Shown here in pieces: positions 13,837-22,690 of a DNA stretch of 27,212 nt. This DNA is from Temnopleurus reevesii. Lineage: Eukaryota > Echinodermata > Echinoidea > Temnopleuroida > Temnopleuridae. The position numbers and the translations under genes were made by a program. The notes beneath the pieces are model-generated. The model had not been told where the DNA came from. It saw only the letters and a list, made by a program, of their open reading frames with translations, and ran no database searches. The stretch is from contig BQKZ01006817.1 of assembly GCA_036244855.1 (NCBI GenBank), positions 14,439 through 41,650 on the forward strand. Reading direction: 5' to 3'. The number at the start of each line of letters is the position of its first letter. The stretch's first letter is position 1.

Positions 13837-13899
13837 AATATTGTGCATGTGTTCAGATTACAAGATGAGATGAACTGAATATTGTGCATGTGTTCAGAT
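13837..13899. repeat. 22-bp direct repeat, 41-bp period
   Basis: AATATTGTGCATGTGTTCAGAT occurs at 13837-13858 and again, identical, at 13878-13899. It is a small local duplication in noncoding DNA with no other sign of function. Confidence 0.85.
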
Positions 13900-15401
13900 G
13901 GCAACGTAATAATGATGACTACATTGACAGATAAATATCGATCAGAGCAATTAAAATTTTCCCCCTTTTCTTCCAACATGATTTCTTGTACTGCCCATGT
14001 CGGAAAAGTTTATTTTTTTTCATTATGTTTCAGTTTGGTGTGGTACAGATTTTGGAAACACTGGTTAAAGTTGACATTTCAGGTAGTATTTTCAAGGCAA
14101 CGCCAAAACCACATTGTTCAACAAAATACTAAGCACCTATCAATTCCTATTCCAATATGCTGAAGAAAAAAAAATGGCAGTTATTCCAAAAAAATCCTTT
14201 CAAAGTTGTTGGGCCAACAGTGGCAGTCACACTATGGCTCAGTTTTAGAGCACACATTATTACACCCATGAACCGATGAAAATCGTGTTTACACCAATAT
14301 AACACCGGATATGACTGCATTACACCAGAATTTCATTCATAGCTTATATCATGCCCTAGTGACTGCTGACATAGAAGTTATTCAGGCCTAAGAGCATGGC
14401 GTACGAGTATGTACACCAAATTGTGACCGAAGAAGGCACTAGAATTGAATTGGCCAACTTACACTTCAAGAACTTTGGGTGGACCCGACTGCAACAATAC
14501 ACAATGTCTCAATACAATACGTAATGTCTCCACATTGTTGTATTTCAGGTTTTCATGACGAAGTGATAATCAAACGATGCACAAAACTTGCAATCTGTAA
14601 CAACTATCTGATTGTTTATAATATTGATTTGGCATATTGATAAAGCTTCAAAAAAGTGTTAAGTATTCCAGACTAGATAAACAGGAGCATATTGTTGCAC
14701 ACTGCAAAAATCAATAGGGTGTTTGTTCAGCACTAGTTCAGTTTCTATATTGTGCACCACCAATAAGTGTTACTTCAAAGCCAGCAATGGATCAGACTGA
14801 TTGATTCCAATCCAACCTGCATTATTTCCAACACCAAATATTTAGAAATAACACCATTCAAATCAGTTTCATTCAACATTGGTGTTGGTCTAACACTTGT
14901 TTGGTAAGATACAATATAAAAGCAAATTGGTGTTAAATAATCACAATGAATTTTTGCAGCGCATAGGGGTGGTTGGTTTATAAGGTCCATACCTCTTAGA
15001 AACGTCAGACATGGAGTAATTTTCTTTTTTCGTTTATGCCATATATCAGAAACAACATCAACAACACAAAATAGCCTGCACAAGGGAATCGTGTTTTGGA
15101 GAATGAAGAAAACAAAGATATAAAGTCTAGACATACACCTCAGCTGCACTTGGCATGGAATAAGTGTCTTTCCCTGATACAGGGATAACTTAAACTAAAA
15201 GACAAACACTGAAAATAACTGAATACAATCCCTCCCCTCGCTGATAAAACCTACTCTTTCATTTCAGAAGTTATTTCTCCTTCCTTTTCAACGCCATTCT
15301 TTATCCGCATGTTTGCAAAATCATTAAATAAAAAAAGCATTTAGAAGGTACAAATATAAGTGCCAACAAAACATAATGTCTTGTATCGATACACACTCAA
15401 C

Positions 15402-15422
15402 ATATATATATGTATATATATA
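15402..15422. repeat. TA-rich palindromic microsatellite
   Basis: ATATATATATGTATATATATA, an interrupted TA repeat, followed by further TATATATA at 15430-15439. Confidence 0.85.
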
Positions 15423-15842
15423 ATGTGAAATATATATATTTCTATATTTATAGCCAAATACATATTTATACATGTACGTATCAGAATCTTCAATGCAAAA
15501 TTTATAAAAGTAGTGTACAAACGATGAATTAAGATTTGATCAATATAATGCGATATCTCGACCGTTACACATCAACAGTCAAAACAAGGGCTGATTTTAA
15601 CAAAAAATGAAACATTTTGCATAATAGTGTTCTAAAGTTCTTCAAAATTTTTTGTACTTTTTCAACATTTTTTAAAGTTTTGAACATTATACCTCTTGAA
15701 GTTCACAGAATGGAGTGACTGAATTCGTAGGCACTGTCAAATACTGTTACCAAATATTCGCAGCTTTGTAATTGGACAATGTAAAATGCTATCGATACAC
15801 AGTGACGGTATAGGATGCACGACAATTATGTAGCTACTACAG

Positions 15843-15860
15843 AATAATAATAATAATAAT
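15843..15860. repeat. AAT trinucleotide microsatellite
   Basis: Six consecutive AAT units in noncoding DNA. Confidence 0.9.
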
Positions 15861-16099
15861 GCAAGAATGAATGAGTACCATGGTTATCTTATTATTACTT
15901 TAATATCCACAAGACAAAATATCCTCTAATGCTCTCCTCTACAGGAAAAAAAGTGTTGTAAAACAAGCCCGGGCTTACTTGTCTTTCCATATGATGCGGA
16001 AAACGACAGTAATAACCAGGAAACAAAGTGCAGTATTCAAAATAGACAAAAATGATGCTTTACACTGTTAATCCGAGTGAAAGACAACTCTGGTTTGTT

Positions 16100-17097
16100 T
16101 ATTTTCTCTTTAAAGATGACAGCTGGTGGTAATCAGATTTCAGATATTCGGTTCAGCCACGACTCTATTACACATCAAACGCACTCCATATGAAACGCTC
16201 GCCAGGTTCTGTTAACGCAGGTCCGGCAGAGCACCCCTGGATTTCGAAGAGGACTGAACTTTTCCATTAATTTTCATCCTCGTTCCATCTATGTTATCCA
16301 CACGCTTGTTTGGCTGGGCGTGGCTATAAAACGGAGCGTCTCGTTACGCGCAAGGAGAACCAAATTAAAAATTGCACTTCAAGATCGCTATGGTAGTGAA
16401 GAATTCGCGACCACAAAATTCTCGAACGAGTCAAGTTTTTCGTTATCCTCGGTAACAAAGTGACCCATGCTGTTCTAATTATTACTTCTTCAAAAAACAC
16501 GACACAAATTTGCATCAGTCATCGATACACAGAATATATGTTGAAATAAAAATGCTTTGGAATACAGATTAGGTTGCACCATCAGCCGGAGTGATTTGTC
16601 ACGAGAGAAAAAAACATGCTCATGTTCCACATCGCGTAAAACATTCCATATCACTGTGTCACTTGTCGCGAAGACAAGATGGAGTACTTTTATTCCGTTT
16701 TTGAAGTCTGCGTCGTTCTAGCGCTTCACAAGCATGATTTGTTCGTCTTGTTCATTCTTTTGTCGAAAAGCGAGGATCCACACTTCGAACCTCAGCCAAT
16801 GGCACACATTTAAATTTCTCACATGTAGGGCATCGTTTTTTCGTTGAATTCTCCAGAAGTCACATTTCAGGCATCAGCGTATGGAGAATTAAATGCGTAG
16901 CAATTGTTTTTTCCTTGGTGAGCATTTATGCCTTGTGAGCCAGTCCCAACTTTTATTACTGTCTCGTGCTTTGTATCACGCTGTAATATTCCGCCCTCAC
17001 TCTTTTGACGTTTCCTTGTGCAAGCGTTTCACGACCATCTGCTGCCGATCTATTCGAGAAGTTCAAGTCTCCATACATCTTTTTAAAACAAATCACA
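16100..17097. other. CpG-containing noncoding stretch with TATA box
   Basis: This kilobase has clearly more CG dinucleotides and higher GC than the DNA on either side. On the plus strand GGGCGTGGC at 16316-16324 abuts TATAAAA at 16325-16331. The first ATG after it (16390) opens only a 21-residue basic frame ending at 16455. Open frames at 16324-16515, 16893-17147 and 17005-17238 show no recognisable motif. A 6-bp hairpin, CTTGTC-GCGAA-GACAAG, is at 16662-16678. It could be a promoter or enhancer region; no gene is supported. Confidence 0.35.
16316..16331 (+). promoter_or_regulatory. Possible TATA-type promoter element
   Basis: A CACC/GC-box-like GGGCGTGGC is directly joined to a perfect TATAAAA, inside CG-rich sequence. 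No convincing coding exon follows within 1 kb, so this may be a promoter of a noncoding RNA, an exon with a distant continuation, or chance. Confidence 0.25.
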
Positions 17098-17103
17098 TTT
17101 ATT
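17098..17103 (-). promoter_or_regulatory. Candidate poly(A) signal AATAAA
   Basis: First exact AATAAA on the gene strand below the stop codon, with a T/GT-rich sequence 10-25 bases downstream. The hexamer is frequent by chance in AT-rich DNA. Confidence 0.35.
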
Positions 17104-17640
17104 TCATTGCACATGTACTGTCGTATGCAAGATCAATCTTTCAATGAGCTGCAAATATGGCTACCAGGTAGTTCAGACTTCAGGGATGTCTTCTTTCAAC
17201 AACAACAAAAGATGACAGCCACGACCTTGGCTAAGTAAGTTTCGCACAGCGAAAAAACACTCATCACAAAAAAAAAAAGTTTTCAACAGGGAAAAAATAT
17301 AAATATATACATTATTATTGTCAAATCTTACTTTAGTTTCTTTGGCAGCTTAAAGTTGCTGTTGAATCAGTATAAAGTTTTGATCCAAAACCCCACCACC
17401 GAATGCACACATCTGTCATTCATTCTGGAAGTCTTGTTAGCAGTTGTTTGGAAAAAAAAGGGAGAAAAAAAATCAAAGGACATAGATGAATAATTTGCCG
17501 GTTGATACTCAACCAAGCACTATTAGAGAACTGTCTATTGACACAAGTACAAAGTTATTCATATGAAAAACAAGGTATTTTACTGACTACAGTAGTGTCC
17601 CGAGCACAATTGACTTACAAAGTACATTAAGGTAAAATTT

Positions 17641-17657
17641 GCATAAGTTACTTATGC
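17641..17657 (-). other. Second perfect 7-bp hairpin in the 3' UTR
   Basis: GCATAAG-TAA-CTTATGC on the gene strand, the same geometry (7-bp stem, 3-base loop) as the hairpin at the stop codon, about 220 bases further down. AT-rich and possibly coincidental. Confidence 0.5.
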
Positions 17658-17863
17658 ATGCAAAGGATGGATGGTGATTGATGACAATACACATGCCTTC
17701 TTATGTAAGACTATACATAGATTAATATTGATAAACACATCATGGCTATTTGTTAAGTTTTTGAGATATACACAAAGAAATATACATATATAATAATCAA
17801 GTGGTATTGAGTGGCTTTTTTTGTTTGTTTTCCTCTTTGATATAGCACCATAGGGTATTGGCG

Positions 17864-17880
17864 AGGATGATTGTCATCCT
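17864..17880 (-). other. Hairpin directly after the TNRC6 stop codon
   Basis: AGGATGA-CAA-TCATCCT on the gene strand: a perfect 7-bp stem with a 3-base loop whose first base follows the TAA directly. It would form in the mRNA at the 3' UTR boundary. Function unknown. Confidence 0.6.
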
Positions 17881-18366
17881 TTAGTTGGTGCTTTCTCCTA
17901 GGAGGTCTCCGGGCAAGAAGCTGAAGTTGGAGGCACTGGAGGAGTCTCCATCCATGGGGCTCCAGCCCATGGAGCCGGTGGGGCCTGGAGACCACAGCTG
18001 GCTGCCAGGCATTCCAGGGAGACCGGCGCTCCAGCTCTGCTTGTCGCTCCCGCCGACGTCGGCCTTCCCGGCGTTCGTGGCACTGGAGGTGCTGGGGAGG
18101 ACACCGTTGCCAAACTTGCTACCCCCGCTGCTGCCACCTCCCTGGGGCCAGCCGGAGGAGGAGACGGCAGGGGCGGAGAAGGCATCGCTTGGGGAGATGA
18201 GCTCTGCGATCAGGTTGGGGAAAGTGGTGGAGATAGCGCCATGGGCTTTGGCGGCATCATCTGGGAAGTGGTACATGACCATGACGGAACCCTGAGCACG
18301 GTTCTCCTGGAACTGGTCCACCTGTCCTTGCTGTCCACAGATGTTCCTCAGAGCAGTCACACTCAC
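17881..18366 (-). CDS. TNRC6: TNRC6 last coding exon: RRM and C-terminal tail
   Basis: The terminal coding exon is 486 bp, phase 0 in, with acceptor CTTTCTTGTAG|GTGAGT, encoding residues 1339-1499 and a TAA at 17883-17881. Residues 1339 to about 1398 complete the RRM. TALRNICGQQGQV aligns with vertebrate STLRTLCxQHGPL, DDAAKAHGAI with EEAAKAQKSL, and NLIAELIS with TTILAEFA. The RNP1-like strand QGSVMVMY lacks the aromatic residues needed for RNA stacking, in line with the known GW182 RRM that does not bind RNA. The tail has Trp motifs (SSGWPQ, QSWSAG, QLWSPG, MGWSPM) like those that bind CCR4-NOT/CNOT9, and ends with LPGDLLGESTN, very close to the LPGDLLSGES end of vertebrate TNRC6. That end match fixes the C-terminus. 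Confidence 0.94.
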   Translation of the reverse strand: MSVTALRNICGQQGQVDQFQENRAQGSVMVMYHFPDDAAKAHGAISTTFPNLIAELISPSDAFSAPAVSSSGWPQGGGSSGGSKFGNGVLPSTSSATNAGKADVGGSDKQSWSAGLPGMPGSQLWSPGPTGSMGWSPMDGDSSSASNFSFLPGDLLGESTN

Positions 18367-18951
18367 CTACAAGAAAGATTACAATAATGACAAAGAGATT
18401 AAAATTGTCCATGTTATAAAAATTTCTGCCTTTCGATCCTCCTCATCAAGATTATTTTCTAAGGATATAAACAATTGCAATTTGTCTTATCTATTTCAAT
18501 AATGACAAAGAGATTAAAATTGTCCATGTTATAAAAATGTCTGCCTTTCTGTCCTCCTCATCAAGATTATTTTCTAAGGATATAAACAATTGCAATTTGT
18601 CTTATCTATTTCTCTCTCTATCTCTAATGTCCATCCTCCTTTTCCTTTTATTCAAATTGCCATAGACACTGTAGACTCTTTCCAGTTTCTCCTCTGAATA
18701 TCTTACCTTATCTGATTTCTAATTTCTCCCTACTTTCTCCTTTACCCTTTTTCTATCTAAATTCTCTCCTAGAGCAATTGATAACAGCTATAGAAAAACG
18801 TGAATGAGTATCATTATTTTCTTTTCATCCTGTCTCAACATTTTCCCCTCAATCCAATTATCTATTAGTTTATCCTCTTTGTCTCTTTCCCCTTCTACGT
18901 ACCCCTCTCATTCCCCTATTTCTCTCCCTCTCTCTTTACCGAGGTACTTAC
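18367..18951 (-). other. TNRC6 intron, 585 bp, splitting the RRM
   Basis: Phase-0 intron between the first RRM strand and the rest of the domain, donor GTAAGT and acceptor TTCTTGTAG. It contains a 115-bp tandem duplication (18382-18611) and a pyrimidine-rich stretch on the plus strand (about 18612-18940), meaning purine-rich in the transcript. Confidence 0.85.
18382..18611. repeat. 115-bp tandem duplication (two copies)
   Basis: Copy 1 is 18382-18496 and copy 2 is 18497-18611, exactly head to tail. I count three mismatches between them (one T/G and a two-base difference in the TTTCGATCC/TTTCTGTCC part). No transposon ends are seen, so a recent unequal exchange or slippage event inside the intron fits best. 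A local assembly error is less likely because the copies differ. Confidence 0.95.
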
Positions 18952-19022
18952 ATCAGATGTGACGCCCGAGATGAGGATGGAGTTGGCTCCAGAAGCACCA
19001 TTGCCAGAAGACCAAGAGGATC
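18952..19022 (-). CDS. TNRC6: TNRC6 short exon: linker and first RRM strand
   Basis: A 71-bp exon, phase 1 in and phase 0 out, too short for a standard ORF scan. The acceptor is GTCTTGAAAAG|GATCC and the donor is GAT|GTAAGT. It completes codon 1315 and encodes residues 1316-1338, beginning SSWSSGNG and ending ILISGVTSD. ILISGV fills the RNP2/first beta-strand place of the GW182 RRM (vertebrate LVLRNL/LVLKNL), and SSW...SG resembles the vertebrate linker. The phase chain into and out of the exon is exact. The acceptor and the first ~37 coding bases are repeated at 19071-19154 beyond an N, so the assembled locus has two candidate acceptors; the copy next to the intact exon is the one called here. 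Confidence 0.85.
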
Positions 19023-19154
19023 CTTTTCAAGACAAAATTCATCAAAAATGGTCAACACTCACTTTTAGGNGCTCCAGAAGCACCATTGCCAGAAGACCAA
19101 GAGGATCCTTTTCAAGACAAAATTCATCAAAAATGGTCAACACTCACTTTTAGG
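18986..19154. repeat. 84-bp perfect direct repeat flanking a single N (assembly join)
   Basis: Bases 18986-19069 and 19071-19154 are identical over 84 bp and separated only by the N at 19070. The repeated piece runs from inside the 71-bp exon across its acceptor into the intron. A perfect duplicate on both sides of an N is the usual mark of two contigs whose overlapping ends were joined without merging. A real tandem duplication is not excluded but is less likely. Confidence 0.95.
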
Positions 19155-20657
19155 CGCCAGTTACATTTAATTTGTCAACACAGATTTATCCTATTTTTCT
19201 TACACATTCAAACATCACAAATTAATACACAAAATGATCATAACTTCATTCTATATGTAGACGTCACTTATTTTTCGGATTGACAACACATGTATATTTT
19301 TTCCTTTTGCTTAATACCAAAAACATACACTGAAAATAATAATAAAAAATTAAAATTACTTACAGAACATCATAAAATGGCTAATTTTAGATAACAGTTA
19401 TTTTTCAAAGTGGTAACATACCTCTTTTCATTTTAATTGCCCGTGTTTCTTTTCAATCGCACATAATTTTCTAAAGAGTGAATGAAATGGCTGCAGTTCT
19501 TGTTTAGTAAAAAAAAAACAACTTAATCATTAAATTTTCTTTTCATTTGAGTAATGATTACCGCATCTGTTCTGCAAGTGGCAAAACATTGGATATTGTG
19601 TATATTGCATATTTTGTAATGGACAATGAATGCTATGTGAATTATCAGAAATATAGTACAAAAATCTTTCATAACTTGCAACATAAATGCTTTAGAAATA
19701 TAAGCAGTTCTCACATTAACAAGAACCTGCTGTTAAAAACCTTCAATACAATGCCTATTTTGCATATAATAACAACAATTTCAAGTAACGAAATAAATTA
19801 AAAAACAAACATTTATTTTCAGGTGAAGGGTAAAATCCTTCTAAGAAACAAAATACAAAATAGCAAAAATTGCATTTATCAATATATATGATGCAAGAGG
19901 AAATATCTATGTAAACCATATTGAAATGGATGAAGAACAACAATGAATTTTCAATGTTACGACACTGTTCATGTCAATTTTGGAATTTCTTAAACAGGCA
20001 TAGTAGCTATTTTATATAGCCCATTTTCACACAAACGTCATTTGAAAATTTAACGGAAAGAGTTTTGATTTGTCGAAAATTATTTTTGGAGCTTCTAAAA
20101 CTGAAGCATTTTCTTTGAAAAAACGCAAATAAAAAGAGAATGGAAGTATCTGAGAAAGAAGAGGCTTACAATGTAGATTCCCTCTTGCATAAGTTTGCAA
20201 AACATAAAATAAGATGGTCCCGAGTGAAGCAATAACCCACAAAGTGGGGGCATGTTAGTTGCTGATGATTGCAGAAAAATAAATAAAATAAACAAATGGA
20301 AGCACAGCTTGAATAGAGTACAATTTGACTGAACAGAACTGAATAAATTCAGTGGTGGTTGTGGAACATAAATTGATGGAAATGAGTTAGCAAAAATTGG
20401 AGACTTTGATAGAGAGGTATATCTGGATATATTAATTTCATGGTAGATAACGTATAATAAAGAAAAGATTGGGTAGACATGCAAAACTGATACACCTCTC
20501 AAAAACAAGTAAAAAGAAAAAGATGGAAATATATTTCCAAAATAAAAGCTTGAAAATAAATTTGATGGTTTTAGAATGGTTGAATTTGGAAGTTGAATAA
20601 TAATTGAAATGAAAGTAATGATGGATGAGTTAAAGTCTTATTGTTTGTTGTACTCAC
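19023..20657 (-). other. TNRC6 intron, 1.6 kb, with an assembly join
   Basis: The longest intron here, phase 1, donor GTGAGT. It includes a single N at 19070 and the duplicate exon fragment at 19071-19154, so its true length is uncertain. The remainder is AT-rich. The open frames in it (for example 20095-20508) have hydrophobic, Phe/Leu/Ser-rich composition typical of noncoding AT-rich DNA. Confidence 0.7.
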
Positions 20658-22112
20658 TGTGCATTACTGCATGCCCCTGCGTTAGTGGGTTCTTACCAGA
20701 GGGAGCATCCCAACTTCCTCTCCAGGAATTACTGTGAGGATGCTCACCAAGTCCTGGAGGTGGTCTTGTGGCACGTGGCTGGTTCCCTGGAGCACTGTTC
20801 CAAAGCTGATTGCCGGAGCGAGAGCCTCCTCCGGATCCGCTTCCGCTGAAGCCTTGACCGCCGTTACCACCCTCGTAGTTCCAGCTGGGTTTGCGGCCTC
20901 CGCCAGGCTGGTTAGACGACCAGGACGCCTGGGGTTTCATGGGGCGGGTCAGGATGCCGGAAATGTCATCCTTGGGCTGGCTGTCACGTCCAGCGGACTT
21001 GGTGGGGGCGTACATCCCTGGAGTGGCCGATGGATCGTTGGAGACATCCAAGCTTGGTTGAGGGTTCCAAGGAACTCCAGGGATGAACTCTGGCACATCA
21101 TCACTGATAGGGCCGATGTTATCGGGCTGAGGAAAGTTCCAGCCAGAGTCGGAGAAGGCAGAGTCGGCGCTGTTGGGAATGCTGTCTGATGGGGTCGGAG
21201 AGTTGCTGCGAGACCAGTTGGAACCCCTGCGACTGTTGTCTGGGAGGCCAGTGACAGACTCTGAGCGGTTCCCTCGAGGGAAGTTCTTGGGCCCCGGCTT
21301 GCTGCCAAAGAGATGCTGGAGGCGGGACTGCTGAGGTGGCTCACGCATACCAATATCAGGATTCATGTTGCCGATGTTTCCCAGGAGATCAGAGGAAGGG
21401 TTTGAGTTGGCGTACATCTCTGAATCGCTACGCACCTTAGGGCGTGGGAATGGCTGGCGGGACACCGGAGGCCGCTGTCCCTGCAGCAATTGCTGCTGGA
21501 CAAAGCGTGCCATCAGCTCCTGCTGGGAGCGGTTAGGCGCAGCACTCATGCCTTTGCCGACGCTGTTGGCTCCACCAACCGGTGGCAGGGTACCCTGCTG
21601 GGACTGTGCCTGAGCTTGAGCCAGGAGCTGTGGATAGCGCTGGACAATGCTCATGATCTGTGTCGGGGTCACCTGCTGCTGCAGAAGGCTCTGGTTGACA
21701 ATGCCACTCTGGACGGCCAGCTGCAGAAGGACCTGGAACAGCTGCTGCTGTTGCTGCTGCATCATCTGCTGCTGATTGTTGAAGGGTCCTCTTGGAGGTT
21801 GGTTGAGCCCACCTGGCTGTTGACCCATCACAAGGTTCTGCTGCTGGCTGTTGAATCTCTGCCCTACACTTCCTGTTGGCATGAATCCTGGAGTGCCCAT
21901 CATGTTGCTGGGCTTCCCTCCAAGGGGAAGGCTTCCAGGCAGACTGTTGTTGAGCAGCATGTTTGCGTTGGTCAGATCGCTGCCGGATGTCAGTGGGTTC
22001 TCGCTGATTCCCATGCTGTTCATGGTCCGAGTCATCTGACGTACTGGGTCGTCCACGTCACCTGGTGGCATCTTATTCTGGTCCATCATGTCTGAAATCT
22101 GACGAAGTTCAC
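20658..22112 (-). CDS. TNRC6: TNRC6 exon: Q-rich region, PAM2 motif and PPPGL segment
   Basis: A 1455-bp exon, phase 1 on both sides, encoding residues 830-1315. The acceptor follows a long pyrimidine tract (CTCTGCCACACAG|GTGAAC) and the donor is CACA|GTGAGT. It starts with the end of the UBA-like helix, then a Met/Asn/Gly-rich linker. The Gln-rich region at 942-993 contains LFQVLLQLAVQSG, resembling the conserved LQLAIQAG stretch of TNRC6. The PAM2 motif lies at 1170-1197 (bases 21093-21010): PEFIPGVPW followed by an ATPGMY end, matching the EFxPGxPW...TPG consensus that binds the MLLE domain of PABP. The PPPGL motif at 1280-1284 followed by SWRGSW matches the segment before the RRM in vertebrate proteins, a CCR4-NOT contact region. 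If the donor is not used, the frame stops after six further codons at 20638. Confidence 0.95.
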
Positions 22113-22563
22113 CTGTGTGGCAGAGAGAGAAGGAGAGACATAAGAAATAAAATGAATGAGAAGACAGAGAAGAAGAAGAGGTAATGATTGAAAAGCATTC
22201 AATAAAGATAAGGTTTCACACGATCAAAAGGTATACAAAATTAATATTCCCACTAATTCACCAAGAGGTAAGCTTATAAGATTATCCCACATATTATTTC
22301 TGTCAAACCATCAAAATTAAAAACTGTCTAAGATTGCTGGTTTCATACATTCACAGGCAAACAGCCTTAAAAATCTTTCTATGATCTTCACTATCTCCCG
22401 TAACAAAAGCTTATATTTTTCTACCAGAAAACTCATTAAAAAAAGCTCATCATGCTACTAATTTAACGACCCTACAAATACCAAAGTGCATCTGAAATGC
22501 CCTTGTACAACGATACGAGTAAATTATCTTTTATTATACTACAGTACTTGATACGATACTTAC
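22113..22563 (-). other. TNRC6 intron, 451 bp
   Basis: Phase-1 intron, donor GTAAGT. Read on the gene strand, the ~70 bases before the acceptor are strongly pyrimidine-rich (many CTT/CTC units, about 22120-22182), an unusually long polypyrimidine tract. Otherwise AT-rich and featureless. Confidence 0.85.
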
Positions 22564-22690
22564 TGAGAGCGGTTTCAAAGTGAAAGTTGTGTTTACGCAG
22601 AGCAACCTCGGCCACTTCCTTGGGGTAGCCATAGTCCATCAAACGTTTCAGTTTGCTGATGTAGTGGTTGGATTCACGCTGTCCAGTAGG
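22564..22690 (-). CDS. TNRC6: TNRC6 exon: UBA-like domain
   Basis: A 127-bp exon, phase 0 in and phase 1 out, with acceptor GGTTCACAG|CCTACT and donor CTCA|GTAAGT. It encodes residues 788-829. Residues about 797-837, reaching into the next exon, form a UBA-like three-helix pattern: helix 1 with KLKRLMDYG, the loop motif GYPKE where UBA domains usually have MGF/Y, a second helix VAEVALRKH, and the NFHFETALSEL helix. A UBA-like domain between the GW repeats and the Q-rich region is a known GW182 feature. Its partner is poorly defined in the family, so no ubiquitin binding is claimed. Confidence 0.9.

Larger units (their letters stand above)
10845..16099. other. AT-rich intergenic DNA, no gene recognised
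   Basis: About 5 kb without a supported gene. The largest frames (12317-12643 on plus, 14775-15149 on minus) have no domain, no codon-use shift and no splice context that would mark them as coding. The stretch holds A-runs near 11660, 13322 and 14166, a near-duplicate 18-base word at 14494 and 14514, the microsatellites listed separately and three copies of ATCGATACACA (15385, 15791 and 16521 in the next segment). Confidence 0.6.
17098..17880 (-). other. TNRC6: Probable minimal 3' UTR of TNRC6
   Basis: The sequence directly below the TAA has no open frame continuing the gene. The first canonical AATAAA on the gene strand is at 17103-17098, about 780 bases below the stop, followed by a T/GT-rich stretch (TGTGATTTGTTTT) that could serve as the downstream element. 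Further AATAAA words lie at 16957-16952 and 16693-16688, so a longer UTR is possible; vertebrate TNRC6 UTRs run to several kilobases. The extent is an inference. Confidence 0.4.

Noticed and set aside
14775..15149. Minus-strand 124-residue frame
   Set aside because: No domain, signal or repeat recognised; composition fits random AT-rich sequence. Kept only as intergenic.
16755..16800. TTCGAACC, complement of a tRNA T-loop word
   Set aside because: No matching T-stem, anticodon arm or acceptor stem could be built around it.
17885..18295. Plus-strand 136-residue frame
   Set aside because: Antisense of the RRM and C-terminal tail exon; the minus frame ends in the conserved LPGDLLGES.
20095..20508. 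Minus-strand 137-residue frame inside the 1.6-kb intron
   Set aside because: Hydrophobic Phe/Leu/Ser-rich composition typical of AT-rich DNA, no motif, no suitable acceptor and donor pair.
20734..21189. Plus-strand 151-residue frame
   Set aside because: Antisense of the exon part that contains PAM2; no independent motif.
21740..21780. Repeat of CTG/CAG units as an expandable trinucleotide repeat
   Set aside because: Short, interrupted by CAT/TTG units, and simply the code for the Q/M-rich stretch of TNRC6.
21490..22095. Plus-strand 201-residue open frame, Leu- and His-rich
   Set aside because: It is the exact antisense of the Q-rich TNRC6 exon; CAG/CTG-type codon bias opens the opposite strand.
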